Positions 17,784 to 26,536 are shown, numbered from the stretch's first letter. The stretch: 64,000 nt of DNA from Micromonospora thermarum (GCF_012034245.1 NZ_JAATEO010000025.1:37768-101767), one strand, 5' to 3'. Translations and numbers: made by a program. Notes: a model not told the origin generated them from the sequence alone.

Positions 17784-18467
17784 GTGACATCGATCATGGC
17801 AAGATTGTCACTCGCCCTGACTGTCGCCGCAGCGACCCTCGTCGGCCTCCCCAGCCCCGTCCACGCCGCCTCGTACACGGCGTCGAGCAACCCGATCCTC
17901 TTCGTACACGGCTGGAGCAGCAGCGCCTCCACCTGGAACACGATGATCAGCCGCTTCCAGGCCGACGGGTGGCCGTCGAGCCACCTGCGGGCGTTCTCCT
18001 ACGACACCAGCCAGTCCAACGCCACCACGGCGCAGACGGTCAGCCAGGAGGTCGACAAGCTGCTCGGCGCCACCGGCGCCAGCAAGGTGGACATCATCAC
18101 CCACTCGATGGGCGGGCTCTCCTCCCGCTACTACCTGAAGAACCTCGCCAGCAGCGGCAAGGTCGACCGCTGGGTCTCCCTGGGCGGCCCGAACCACGGC
18201 ACCAGCTCGGCGAACACCTGCTTCAGCACCGCCTGCGTCGAGATGCGGATCGGCTCGACCTTCCTCACCAGCCTCAACTCCGGCGACGAGACGCCCGGCG
18301 CGTTCACGTACGGCACCTGGCGATCCCCGTGCGACGGCGTCATCAACCCGGTGGACAGCACGGTCCTGTCGGGCGCCGCCAACACGAGGACCGCCTGCGT
18401 GACGCACACGAACCTGCAAAACGACGCCACCATCTACGGCCAGGTACGCGACTTCGTCAACCCGTGA
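17784..18467 (+). CDS. Secreted triacylglycerol lipase/esterase (EstA/LipA type)
   Basis: 227 residues. The GTG at 17784 has GGAAGGA eight bases upstream; the frame is open further but lacks another good start. A signal peptide ends at VHA (about residue 28). The mature enzyme is the small class-2 lipase seen in Streptomyces and Bacillus: oxyanion loop LFVHGWSSSASTW, nucleophile in THSMGG (Ser108), SLGGPNHGT, an Asp in INPVDSTV and a His in CVTHTNLQ. Cysteine pairs fit an extracellular enzyme. It is monocistronic, with a candidate promoter upstream and a strong hairpin directly after it. Confidence 0.9.
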   Translation: MTSIMARLSLALTVAAATLVGLPSPVHAASYTASSNPILFVHGWSSSASTWNTMISRFQADGWPSSHLRAFSYDTSQSNATTAQTVSQEVDKLLGATGASKVDIITHSMGGLSSRYYLKNLASSGKVDRWVSLGGPNHGTSSANTCFSTACVEMRIGSTFLTSLNSGDETPGAFTYGTWRSPCDGVINPVDSTVLSGAANTRTACVTHTNLQNDATIYGQVRDFVNP

Positions 18468-18488
18468 CGTCCCACAGGGACCGTCGAC

Positions 18489-18520
18489 GGCGGTCACCGG
18501 GAAGCCGCCCGGTGACCGCC
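18489..18520 (+). terminator. Hairpin terminator after lipase
   Basis: A perfect 13-bp stem (GGCGGTCACCGGG with its complement) closes a 6-nt loop, starting 22 bp after the lipase stop. There is no T-run, as is usual for intrinsic-like terminators in high-GC actinomycetes. Confidence 0.75.
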
Positions 18521-18593
18521 CGCGACGACGCCCGCGCGCCGGCCCGCTCAGCCGGTAGTCGGACTGGGCCTTGGCGTTCTGCGTCGGCGATCC

Positions 18594-18728
18594 GGCCGTG
18601 AAGGCCGACTTCGGGTGGACTTCGTGGGCAGCCGGTCGGTCCGCCTGGTCGGCACCGGCGGCTCCGCCGTCACCGCCGCGTTCGACCCCGAAACCACGAG
18701 GCCGGATCGATACGTCAACGTCTGTTGA
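18594..18728 (+). other. Coding-like C-terminal fragment, unidentified
   Basis: In the gap after the lipase one forward frame has a protein-like run (LRVDFVGSRSVRLVGTGGS, then AAFDPETTRP) ending in a stop at 18726-18728, with GC-rich third positions. No start is seen, so this would be the tail of a lost gene. The rest of the gap (to 18883) is lower in GC and holds an imperfect dyad, CACTTGCC with GCAGTG, at about 18811-18830. I do not recognise the family. Confidence 0.25.
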
Positions 18729-18883
18729 GCCAGATCGAAGCGATGCGTTGTGTCGGCGGTCATGACTGCCTCAGACCTGGCTTTGATCATGGCCGTCGAT
18801 GCCAGTACGACACTTGCCTTATTTGCAGTGTCGAAGTGACAAGTGGGGCTCATGTGGTCACCACAGAACGGAGGCACGGCGAG

Positions 18884-18922
18884 ATGCAGGTGATCGAAAC
18901 TGGTAAGGCGGCAGGTGAGTGA
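18884..18922 (+). CDS. 12-residue leader ORF
   Basis: A tiny ORF, MQVIETGKAAGE, has a good ribosome site (GGAGG, 9 bases upstream). Its TGA overlaps the ATG of the next gene (TGATG). The arrangement fits translational coupling through a leader peptide. The same residues could instead be the tail of a longer gene, since the frame is open back to about 18725, but codon use there is not convincing. Confidence 0.35.
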   Translation: MQVIETGKAAGE

Positions 18923-19206
18923 TGCCGAACTACCCCGTTCCCTACCGTGACGACGACCAGCGTCTGAACGACGATCTGCTCCGAGAGGTGCGGGACGCAC
19001 TAATCAAGCGCGGCTTTCCCGAGTTGACGAAGGTCGACTACGGGCTGCTGGAGGTCATGCTGGTCCGGTTCGTCTACGCGAAGCGGCGGCAGGTCTGGTC
19101 ACGATCACGGACTGACGCGGTCAGGCGCCCGTCGCCGCGAGGGCCGGGGTCGGACGGTCGTCGGCCCGGCCACGCGGCTTGCGGTTGGGCAGGGACAGCC
19201 GGATGA
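18922..19206 (+). CDS. Small hypothetical protein, 3' end probably lost
   Basis: The first 56 residues (MPNYPVPYRDDDQRLNDDLL, then LTKVDYGLLEVMLVRFVYAKRRQ) look like a genuine small helical protein, perhaps nucleic-acid binding given the basic end. From about residue 65 the frame runs antisense through the end of the desaturase gene, giving low-complexity Arg/Pro/Gly residues. The original 3' end seems to have been replaced. GTG 18919 or ATG 18922 can start it, coupled to the leader ORF. Lower GC than neighbours suggests foreign origin. I do not recognise the family. Confidence 0.45.
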   Translation: MPNYPVPYRDDDQRLNDDLLREVRDALIKRGFPELTKVDYGLLEVMLVRFVYAKRRQVWSRSRTDAVRRPSPRGPGSDGRRPGHAACGWAGTAG

Positions 19207-20263
19207 CCTTCCACCAGGCGGAGGCGACCTGCTTCGGCAGGGAGCCGGTGGTGTACTTCAGGCCGTACCGGTCGAAGAGCGCCCGCACCTCCGGGGCGAT
19301 CTCGCCGTAGCGGTTGCTCGGCAGGTCCGGGAAGAGGTGGTGCTCGATCTGGTGGGACAGGTTGCCGGTCATGATGTGCATCAGCCGGCTGCCGCTGATG
19401 TTGGCCGACCCGAGCATCTGCCGCAGGTACCACTCGCCGCGCGTCTCGCCCTCGATCGAGGTCTTCTCGAAGGTCTCCACGCCCTCCGGGAAGTGCCCGC
19501 ACATGATCACCGAGTGGCTCCACAGATTGCGGATCAGGTTGGCGGTGAACGTCGCGGCGAGCGTGGTGAGGAAGGACGGGCCGGACAGCAGCGGGTGCAG
19601 AACGTAGTCCTTGAGCACCTGACGGCGGATCTTGCGACCGACCGCGCGGGCCCGGGCCCGGAACTCGGGGCTCTTGTGCCGGCCGTTCTTGAGGTTCCCC
19701 CGCAGCTCCAGGTCGTACGCGGCGATGCCGTACTCGAAGAAGCAGGCGTTGATGAGGTTCCACAGCGGCTGGCCCAGGTGGGCCGGGCGCCAGGGCTGGT
19801 CCTCGTCGACACGCATGATGCCGTACCCGAGGTCGTTGTCCTTGCCGATCACGTTGGTGTAGCGGTGGTGCAGTTCGTTGTGCGAGTGCTTCCACTGGTC
19901 GGCCGGTGAGACGTGGTCCCACTCCCAGGTGGTCGAGTGGATCTTCGGGTCGCGCATCCAGTCCCACTGGCCGTGCAGGACGTTGTGCCCGATCTCCATG
20001 TTCTCCAGGATCTTGGCGATCGACAGACCGACGGTGCCGACGACCCAGGCCGGCGGGAAGAGCGAGAACAGGAGCACCGCCCGGCTGGACAGTTCCAGGC
20101 TCCGCTGGGTCTTGATGACCCGCCGGATGTACCGGGCGTCCCGCTCGCCCCGGTCGGCGAGGACCCGGTCCCGGATCGCGTCGAGTTCCTTCCCGATGAC
20201 CTCGATGTCCTCGGCGGTGAGGTGGGCGATCGGGTTGACGGGCTTGCGCTGGATGACGGTCAC
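19121..20263 (-). CDS. Membrane fatty-acid (acyl-lipid/acyl-CoA) desaturase
   Basis: 380 residues. Three histidine boxes hold the di-iron centre: GHNVLHG (93-97), HSHNELHH (126-133) and HQIEHH near 310. Hydrophobic stretches between them are membrane segments. This is the actinobacterial DesA3-like group, which puts a double bond in saturated acyl chains using electrons from a ferredoxin reductase. The frame is open upstream, but GTG 20263 with GGAG before it is the natural start, 13 bp after the reductase stop. Co-transcription with that reductase gives the electron donor directly. The adjacent PucR regulator is the likely controller. Confidence 0.9.
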   Translation of the reverse strand: MTVIQRKPVNPIAHLTAEDIEVIGKELDAIRDRVLADRGERDARYIRRVIKTQRSLELSSRAVLLFSLFPPAWVVGTVGLSIAKILENMEIGHNVLHGQWDWMRDPKIHSTTWEWDHVSPADQWKHSHNELHHRYTNVIGKDNDLGYGIMRVDEDQPWRPAHLGQPLWNLINACFFEYGIAAYDLELRGNLKNGRHKSPEFRARARAVGRKIRRQVLKDYVLHPLLSGPSFLTTLAATFTANLIRNLWSHSVIMCGHFPEGVETFEKTSIEGETRGEWYLRQMLGSANISGSRLMHIMTGNLSHQIEHHLFPDLPSNRYGEIAPEVRALFDRYGLKYTTGSLPKQVASAWWKVIRLSLPNRKPRGRADDRPTPALAATGA

Positions 20264-20276
20264 GTGGGCACTCCGG

Positions 20277-21368
20277 TCAGTGGTCGATGTCGCAGGGGCC
20301 GGCCGCCGCCGACACGCAGGTCTGGATGAGGACGCCGTCGCCGGGGACCGCGGTGGTGAGTGCCCCGTTGCGCAGGTCGCGAACCGCGCCCTGCCGCAGC
20401 GGAAGGACGCAGCCGAAGCAGATGCCCATCCGGCAGCCCGAGGGCATGAGCACACCGGCCGTCTCACCGGCGTCGAGCAGCGGCGTGGCGCCGTCGGCGG
20501 TCACGGTCACGCCGGCCCGGCCGAAGGTGACGGTGCCGCCCTCGCCGGGCGAGATGACGGTCGGCCGGAACCGCTCGGTGTGCAGGCGCTCCGCGTGGCC
20601 GGTGGCGGCCCAGTGGGCCTCCAGGGCGTCGAGCAGCCCGACCGGCCCGCACGCCCAGGTCTGCCGATCGAGGTGGTCCGGCACCAGGTCGGCCAGGTCG
20701 GCGGTGGTGAGTACGCCGTCGTGGTCGGTGTGCCGCTCCACCAGCCGCAGCGCCCCGGCCGCGGCGCGGTCCCGCAGCTCCGCGCCGAAGATCACGTCCG
20801 CCGGTGTCGGCGCGGAGTGCACGAGCGTGACGTCGGCTCCAGCGAGGGCGCCGCTGCGCAGCATCCCCATGACCGGCGTGATCCCGCTGCCCGCGGTCAC
20901 GAACAGCACGCGCGTCGGCACCGGCGTGGGCAGGACGAAGTCGCCCGTCGCCTGGTCGAGCTGCACGATCGTGCCGGGCCGGACCCGCCGGACGAGGTGG
21001 TTGCTGACCACCCCGTCCGGGATCGCCTTCACGGTGATCGCGAACGGGTCGCGGCGGCCGCCGAGGGCCGAGGTCACCGAGTACGCCCGCCACTGCCGTA
21101 CGCCGTCGACGTCCACGCCGAGGCGGACGTACTGCCCGGGGACGTGCCCCCGCCAGTCGCGCCCCGGCTGCACGACCACCGTCGCCGCGTCCCGGGTCTC
21201 CGGTCGTACCGCGAGGATCCGGCCCCGCAGGTCGGCACCGGAGCGTAGCGGGGCGACCAGGTCGAGGTAGTCGTCGGGCAGCAGCGGGGTGGTGACCGCC
21301 GCGGCGAGCCGCAGGAACCGGCGCCGCAGGGACGCCGTCGCGGGTGGGCGCGGAACGGTGGTGGTCAT
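20277..21368 (-). CDS. Ferredoxin reductase with fused 2Fe-2S domain
   Basis: 363 residues. An FAD domain of the ferredoxin-NADP reductase type comes first (RAYSVTSALGG for flavin, VTAGSGITPVMGML for nucleotide, WACGPVGLLDALE). It is followed by a C-terminal plant-type ferredoxin with cysteines in GCRMGICFGC (C-x4-C-x2-C) and TCVSA. It passes electrons from NAD(P)H to the desaturase encoded just downstream. ATG 21368 is taken as start because the divergent PucR promoter lies beyond it; the frame itself stays open further. The order reductase then desaturase, divergent from PucR, recurs in actinomycetes. Confidence 0.9.
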   Translation of the reverse strand: MTTTVPRPPATASLRRRFLRLAAAVTTPLLPDDYLDLVAPLRSGADLRGRILAVRPETRDAATVVVQPGRDWRGHVPGQYVRLGVDVDGVRQWRAYSVTSALGGRRDPFAITVKAIPDGVVSNHLVRRVRPGTIVQLDQATGDFVLPTPVPTRVLFVTAGSGITPVMGMLRSGALAGADVTLVHSAPTPADVIFGAELRDRAAAGALRLVERHTDHDGVLTTADLADLVPDHLDRQTWACGPVGLLDALEAHWAATGHAERLHTERFRPTVISPGEGGTVTFGRAGVTVTADGATPLLDAGETAGVLMPSGCRMGICFGCVLPLRQGAVRDLRNGALTTAVPGDGVLIQTCVSAAAGPCDIDH

Positions 21369-21452
21369 ATCCCGATGGTCGCGGCACAATGGCATAAACT
21401 CTTGGCCCGCGAAGGTGAACCGGGCCCGTCGATTTGTGCGGGAGGAACAATC

Positions 21453-22691
21453 GTGGCGGACCGGTCCGAGGCGACCCGACGCGCAGCCGGTCTCGATCTC
21501 GACGAGCGGGTGGCCGGCGCCCTGCGCGACCGGTTGCCCCTGCTCGCCGAGCGGACCGTCACCGCGATCACCGCCGAGGTGCCCAGCTACTCCGGCACCC
21601 TGACCGGCCAGATGCGGGACAAGATCGAAGCCGCGGTGCAGATCGCGCTCGGCAATTTCCTGCAACTGCTCGAACGCTCCCACGCCGCGGACCCGAGCAC
21701 GCCCCTGGTCCCCGCGCTGGAGGCCGCGTACGCCCTGGGCAGCGGTGAGGCCGGCTCGGGGCGGAGCATGGACGCGCTGCTGGCCGCGTACCGGGTGGGA
21801 GCGCGGGTCTCCTGGCGGGAGATGTCCACCATCGCGGTGCGCGGCGGGCTGCCGGCGGGGACCGTCGCCGAGTTCGCCGAGCTGATGTTCGCCTACATCG
21901 ACGAGCTGTCCGCCGCCAGCGTCGCCGGGCACGCCGACGAGCTGGCCAGCGCCGGCCGGGCCCGCCGGCGCAACCTGGAACGTCTCGCCCAGCAACTGGT
22001 CACCGGCGCGGCCGAGGACGTGCTGCTACGCAGCGCCGAACGGGCCGACTGGCCGCCGCCCCAGACGCTCACCGTCGTACTCCTCCCCCGGGCCAACCTG
22101 CGCGCGGCGCTCGCGCTCCTGCCGGCGCACACCCTGGAGAGCGGCGACGACCTGCCCGGCGCCGCGGCCGGCGAGGAGCTGGCCGTGCTGCTCGTCCCCG
22201 ACGCGCACGGCGACCGGCGACGGCAGGTCGCCCGGACGCTGCACGGCCGCCGCGCCGTGCTCGGCCCGGCGCGGCCGTGGATGCGGGTGACGTACTCCTG
22301 GCAGCGGGCCACCCGCGCCCTGGCGCTCGGGCTGCTCCCGGCCGACGACGGGCCGCCGCTGGACACCGAGGCGCACCTCGCCGAACTGCTTCTCGGCATG
22401 GACCCGGAGGGCCTCGCGGACCTGCGCGCCCGGGTGCTGGCCCCGCTGGCGGCGCTGCCGCCGACCACGGCCGAGCGGCTCGCCGAGACGCTGCGCTCCT
22501 GGCTGCTGCACCACGGCCGCCGCGACGACGTCGCCGCCGACCTGTTCGTGCACCCGCAGACCGTGCGCTACCGGATGGGCAAGCTCCGCGAGCTGTACGG
22601 GGACCGCCTGCACGACCCCGCCACGGTGCTCGACCTCACGCTCGCCCTGGCGTTCCCGGCCCGGGACCGGGCCGACGAGCAGGCCTCCTGA
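21453..22691 (+). CDS. PucR-type transcriptional regulator
   Basis: 412 residues. An N-terminal helical sensor-like region and a central GGDEF-related domain precede the PucR C-terminal helix-turn-helix (LLHHGRRDDVAADLFVHPQTVRYRMGKLRELYG), which is diagnostic. GTG 21453 with GGAGGAACAATC upstream is preferred over the in-frame start at 21375, which lacks a ribosome site. It is divergent from the reductase/desaturase operon across about 84 bp containing CATAAACT and an inverted GCACAA/TTGTGC pair, so direct control of membrane unsaturation is likely. The effector is unknown. Confidence 0.88.
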   Translation: MADRSEATRRAAGLDLDERVAGALRDRLPLLAERTVTAITAEVPSYSGTLTGQMRDKIEAAVQIALGNFLQLLERSHAADPSTPLVPALEAAYALGSGEAGSGRSMDALLAAYRVGARVSWREMSTIAVRGGLPAGTVAEFAELMFAYIDELSAASVAGHADELASAGRARRRNLERLAQQLVTGAAEDVLLRSAERADWPPPQTLTVVLLPRANLRAALALLPAHTLESGDDLPGAAAGEELAVLLVPDAHGDRRRQVARTLHGRRAVLGPARPWMRVTYSWQRATRALALGLLPADDGPPLDTEAHLAELLLGMDPEGLADLRARVLAPLAALPPTTAERLAETLRSWLLHHGRRDDVAADLFVHPQTVRYRMGKLRELYGDRLHDPATVLDLTLALAFPARDRADEQAS

Positions 22692-22729
22692 CGGGTCCGG
22701 GAACGGGACGGCGACCCGCCGGCGCACCG

Positions 22730-23350
22730 GGTCGGCGTCACGGCTTCCGCCGGCCCATCATCGACGACGCCGCCCGGGAGGCCGGTCGGTCGCCGGCCGA
22801 CGTCCGACGGCTGCTCAACGTCAACGGGCGGTTCGCCACCGTCGGCCGCGGGCCCCTGCACGGCCCCGCCGAGCAGTGGGCCGAGGAACTGGCCGACCTC
22901 GCCCTGACCGACGGGATCAGCACGTTCATCCTCGGCAGCGACGACCCCGACGACCTGCGCCGGTTCGCCGCCGAGGTGGCGCCCGCCGTCCGCGAATTGG
23001 TCGCCACCGAGCGCGCCTCCTCCGCTGCCGCCGAGCGCGCCGACTCCGCCGCCGGGCCGACCGCCTCCGGTGCGGGACCGGCCGACCCGGGAACCACGGC
23101 CGGGCCACGCCCGGCGGAGGCCGCGCCGGCGACCGGACCGCGGCTCGCGGCCAGCCGGCCCGCGTCCGTCGGCCGGAGCGCCTTCTCCGTCGTACCGACG
23201 CCGGACGACGGCGTGCGCCGCAGCGACGAGCGGGTCTGGGACGAGTCGGCCCGCCCGACCGGGCCGGCACCCGATCCCGACCGCACGTACTCCCCGGGCC
23301 CCGGGCCCCGGAGGCCGGGACGGCGACCTCCGTGGTGGGCGTGGCCTGAC
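22730..23350 (+). pseudogene. Remnant of LLM-class flavin-dependent oxidoreductase
   Basis: The frame gives AAREAGRSPADVRRLLNVNG and GPAEQWAEELADLALTDGIS, then TFILGSDDPDDLRRFA. This is the C-terminal third of a bacterial-luciferase-like F420/FMN oxidoreductase. It then runs through an Ala/Pro linker to RVWDESARPTGPAPDPDR, the linker that in intact actinobacterial homologues leads to a hemerythrin-like tail. The N-terminal barrel and the tail domain are both missing. It directly follows the PucR stop without start or ribosome site. Confidence 0.6.
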
Positions 23351-23364
23351 CGCACCGACCCCGG

Positions 23365-24168
23365 TCAGGCCACGTGGGTGAGGTAGCCGGCGATCGCCTC
23401 GTCGAGCACCTCGCGGCCCGGCCGCGCCCACACCGCCTCGGCGAAGACCTCCACCTCCACCGGGCCGGTGTAGCCGGCGGCGTCCACGGCCTCCCGGAAG
23501 CGGCGCAGCTCGACGCAGCCGGTGCCGGGCAACCCCCGGCCGAGCAGCACGCCCGCCGGCAGCGGCGTCACCCAGTCGGCGACCTGGAAGCAGGCGATCC
23601 GTCCCTCCCGCCCGGCCCGGTCGATCTGCGCCCACACCTGGTCGTCCCACCACAGGTGGTACGTGTCGACCACGACGCCCACCGCCTCCGCGGGGTACGG
23701 CGCGGCCAGGTCGAGTGCCTGACCGAGACTGGCCACCACGCACCGGTCGGAACAGAACATCGGATGCAGCGGCTCCACGGCGAGCCGGACCCCGGCGGCG
23801 ACGGAGTGCGGCACCAGCTCGCCGATCGCGTCCCGTACGTGCGCCCGCGCGCCGTCGATGTCGCGGCTGCCGGCGGGCAGGCCGCCGGAGACCAGGACCA
23901 GCACGGGTGCCCCCACCGCCGCCGCCTCGTCGATCGCCCGCCGGTTCTCGTCCAGCCAGCCGGGGGCCTCGAAGAAGCCGCCGCGGCACAGCGAGGTGAC
24001 GGTCAGGCCGGCGTCCCGTACCAGCGCGCCCGCCTCCTCGACCCCGTACGCCGCCAGGTCCTCGCGCCACAGCCCCACCCCGGTGACCCCGGCGTCGGCG
24101 CAGCCGGCCACGAGCTCCGGCAGCGGCCACCGCTTGGTGGTGGCCGAGTTGAGCGCGAACCGCTTCAC
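23365..24168 (-). CDS. Sugar phosphate isomerase/epimerase family TIM barrel
   Basis: 267 residues, an AP_endonuc_2 (xylose-isomerase-like) barrel. Strands end in metal ligands: LAVEPLHPMFCSDR with the conserved Glu, VVVDTYHLWWDD with Asp and His, CFQVADW and a late VEVEVFAE. Members include epimerases, inosose dehydratases and enzymes that cleave 3-keto-glycosides. GTG 24168 overlaps the DUF993 stop by GTGA. It is third in an operon with DUF993 and a Gfo/Idh/MocA dehydrogenase, which favours a keto-sugar intermediate. Substrate unknown. Confidence 0.85.
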   Translation of the reverse strand: MKRFALNSATTKRWPLPELVAGCADAGVTGVGLWREDLAAYGVEEAGALVRDAGLTVTSLCRGGFFEAPGWLDENRRAIDEAAAVGAPVLVLVSGGLPAGSRDIDGARAHVRDAIGELVPHSVAAGVRLAVEPLHPMFCSDRCVVASLGQALDLAAPYPAEAVGVVVDTYHLWWDDQVWAQIDRAGREGRIACFQVADWVTPLPAGVLLGRGLPGTGCVELRRFREAVDAAGYTGPVEVEVFAEAVWARPGREVLDEAIAGYLTHVA

Positions 24169-25316
24169 TGCGCCACCCCCACCGTGGTCATGAACGCCCG
24201 GGCCCGGTGGGCCGCCAGCTCGGCGTCGGGCAGCAGACCGGCGGCGTCGGCGAGCCGGAGCAGCCGGCCCAGGTGCGCCGGTGACCGTCCGGACTGGAGG
24301 CCGCCGACCATGGTGAAGTGGTCCTGGTGGCCGGCGAGCCAGGCGAGGAAGACGATCCCGGTCTTGTAGTAGAAGGTCGGCGCGCCGAACAGGTGCCGGG
24401 CCAGCGGCAACGTCGGTGCGAGCAGCTCGTCGTACGTGGTCGGGTCGCCCGCGTCGAGCGCCCGGAACGCCGCCGCGGCCGGCGGTGCGATGGCGGCCAG
24501 GACGCCGAGCAGCGCGTCGGAGTGGCTCTCGCCGTCGCCCCGGATCAGGGCCGGGTAGTTGAAGTCGTCGCCGGTGTAGAGGCGTACCCCCGGTGGCAGG
24601 CGCCGGCGCAGGGCGACCTCGAAGTCCTCGTCGAGCAGCGACAGCTTGATGCCGTCCACCTTGGTGTGGTGCGCGCTGATCAGCGCCACCACGGTGTCGG
24701 CGGCGCGCGCCGGGTCGGCGGCACCCCAGTAGCCGGCCAGGGCCGGGTCGAAGGCCGGGCCGAGCCAGTGCAGCACCACCGGGCCGTCCGCCTCGGCCAG
24801 CAGTCGGCCGTAGATGTCGAGGTAGTCCTCGGCGGACGGGGCGGCCGCGGCCAGGTGCCGGCTGCACATCAGCACCGGCCGGGCGCCGGCGTCCTGCACG
24901 TCGGCGAGCTGCTCGGCGTACGCCTTGCGGATCTCGTCGAGGGTGGCCGGGCCGGGCGGCAGCTGGTCGGTGGCGACACCGGCGCAGATCGCGCCGCCCT
25001 CGGCGCGGGCCGCCTCCGCCGACCGGCGGACGAGCTCGCGTGCCGTCGGGTAGTCCAGGCCCATGCCCCGCTGCGCGGTGTCCATGGCCTCGGCGACGCC
25101 GAACCCGTATGACCACAGGTGCCGCCGGAAGGCCAGCGTCGCGTCCCAGTCCACCACCGCCGGCGTGCCCGGGACGTTCTCCGCACGTGGGTCGGCGACG
25201 ACGTGCGCGGCGGCGTACGCGACGCGGCTGGTGAAGCGGGCGCCGGGCGTGCCGTGCTCGCGGCCGGCGCCGGACAGGGTGAGCGGCCCGTCGGGCAGGG
25301 TGACCGACGCGCTCAC
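24165..25316 (-). CDS. DUF993 family protein (aldolase-like TIM barrel)
   Basis: 383 residues matching DUF993: RRHLWSYGFGVAEAMDTAQR, the AICAGVATDQLPPGPATLDE segment, then VVLHWLGPAFDPALAGYWG and LISAHHTKVDGIKLSLLDE, where the lysine sits as in the dihydrodipicolinate-synthase superfamily. Later come YTGDDFNYPALIRGDG and FYYKTGIVFLAWLAGHQ. The family has no established reaction. Its place between a Gfo/Idh/MocA oxidoreductase and an isomerase-like barrel, with GTGA overlaps on both sides, implies a carbon-carbon cleavage or dehydration step on an oxidised sugar. That role is inference. Confidence 0.8.
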   Translation of the reverse strand: MSASVTLPDGPLTLSGAGREHGTPGARFTSRVAYAAAHVVADPRAENVPGTPAVVDWDATLAFRRHLWSYGFGVAEAMDTAQRGMGLDYPTARELVRRSAEAARAEGGAICAGVATDQLPPGPATLDEIRKAYAEQLADVQDAGARPVLMCSRHLAAAAPSAEDYLDIYGRLLAEADGPVVLHWLGPAFDPALAGYWGAADPARAADTVVALISAHHTKVDGIKLSLLDEDFEVALRRRLPPGVRLYTGDDFNYPALIRGDGESHSDALLGVLAAIAPPAAAAFRALDAGDPTTYDELLAPTLPLARHLFGAPTFYYKTGIVFLAWLAGHQDHFTMVGGLQSGRSPAHLGRLLRLADAAGLLPDAELAAHRARAFMTTVGVAQ

Positions 25317-26467
25317 GACCCCAGCTCCGTCACCTCGACGCGCCGGCCCTCGCGCGCCGACTGCAGGCCCAGCTCGGCCAGCTGCACGCCCCGCGCGCCG
25401 GCCCACAGGTCCCAGGTGTACGGGGCGTCCTCGGCGACGTGCCGCAGGAACATCTCCCACTGCGCCTTGAAGCCGTTGTCGTACACGTCGTTGTCCGGCA
25501 CCTCCTGCCACTGGGAGCGGAAGTCGTCGGTGGACGGCAGGTCCGGATTCCAGACCGGCTTCGGGGTGGTGGACCGGTGCTGGACGCGGCAGCGGCGCAG
25601 GCCGGCGACGGCGCTGCCCTCGGTGCCGTCGACCTGGAACTCGACCAGCTCGTCCCGGTTGACCCGGACGGCCCAGGACGAGTTGATCTGCGCGACGATG
25701 CCTCCGTCGAGTTCGAAGATGCCGTACGCGGCGTCGTCGGCGGTCGCGTCGTAGGGCTGGCCGTCCTCGTCCCACCGCCGCGGGATGTGCGTCGCGATGT
25801 GCGCGGTGACCGCCCGCACCGGGGCGAAGATCTGCTCCAGCACGTAGTGCCAGTGCGGGAACATGTCGACCACGATGCCGCCGCCGTCGGCCGCCCGGTA
25901 GTTCCAGCTGGGACGCTGGGCCTCCTGCCAGTCCCCCTCGAAGACCCAGTAGCCGAACTCGCCGCGCACCGACAGGATCCGGCCGAAGAAGCCGCCCCGC
26001 ACGAGTCGGTCGAGCTTGCGCAGGCCCGGCAGGAAGAGCTTGTCCTGTACGACCCCGTGCCGTACGCCGGCCGCGTCGGCGGCACGGGCCAGGTCGACCG
26101 CGCCGGAGAGGGTGGTGGCGGTCGGCTTCTCGGTGTAGATGTGCTTGCCCGCCTCGATGGCGAGGCCGATCGCCTTCTCCCGTTCGCTGGTGACCTGGGC
26201 GTCGAAGTAGATCGAGACGTCCGGTCGGGCCAGCGCGGCGCCCAGGTCCGTCGTCCAGTCCGTCAGCCCGTGCTGGGCCGCGACGTCCCTCAGCTTGGCC
26301 TCGTTGCGCCCGACCAGGACGAGTTCCGGCCAGAGCCGGCCCCCGCCGCGCAGCGGTACGCCGCCCTGCTCGCGGATCGCCAGCAGCGACCGCACCAGGT
26401 GCTGCCGGTAGCCCATCCGCCCGGTCACGCCGTTCATGACGATTCCGATCGGGACACGTGCCGTCAT
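25313..26467 (-). CDS. Gfo/Idh/MocA family oxidoreductase
   Basis: 384 residues. A Rossmann fold (IGIVMNGVTGRMGYRQHLVR, an unusually placed nucleotide loop) is followed by the family's EKP motif in HIYTEKPTATTL. The catalytic-domain signature GGGIVVDMFPHWHYVLEQIF contains the His that normally donates the proton. These NAD(P)-dependent enzymes oxidise hydroxyls of sugars or inositols. ATG 26467 with GGAGGG upstream is the start. It is the first gene of a three-gene operon with DUF993 and an isomerase-like protein, and lies downstream of the LacI-linked secreted dehydrogenase. Confidence 0.88.
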   Translation of the reverse strand: MTARVPIGIVMNGVTGRMGYRQHLVRSLLAIREQGGVPLRGGGRLWPELVLVGRNEAKLRDVAAQHGLTDWTTDLGAALARPDVSIYFDAQVTSEREKAIGLAIEAGKHIYTEKPTATTLSGAVDLARAADAAGVRHGVVQDKLFLPGLRKLDRLVRGGFFGRILSVRGEFGYWVFEGDWQEAQRPSWNYRAADGGGIVVDMFPHWHYVLEQIFAPVRAVTAHIATHIPRRWDEDGQPYDATADDAAYGIFELDGGIVAQINSSWAVRVNRDELVEFQVDGTEGSAVAGLRRCRVQHRSTTPKPVWNPDLPSTDDFRSQWQEVPDNDVYDNGFKAQWEMFLRHVAEDAPYTWDLWAGARGVQLAELGLQSAREGRRVEVTELGS

Positions 26468-26499
26468 CGTCCCACCCTCCAGGTAAGGCGTCATTCCCC

Positions 26500-26521
26500 G
26501 GCACCCGGTCCGCCGGGTGCC
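26500..26521. terminator. Short hairpin upstream of the oxidoreductase operon
   Basis: GGCACCCGG pairs with CCGGGTGCC around a four-base loop. It lies between the secreted dehydrogenase stop and the oxidoreductase start, right after a larger hairpin. It may be part of a tandem terminator, or it may lie in the 5' leader of the oxidoreductase transcript. Confidence 0.4.
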
Positions 26522-26536
26522 GCACACTGCCGCTGG

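Noticed and set aside
21369..21995. N-terminal extension of the ferredoxin reductase
   Set aside because: It would run antisense through the PucR gene and across its promoter. The domain starts properly at ATG 21368.
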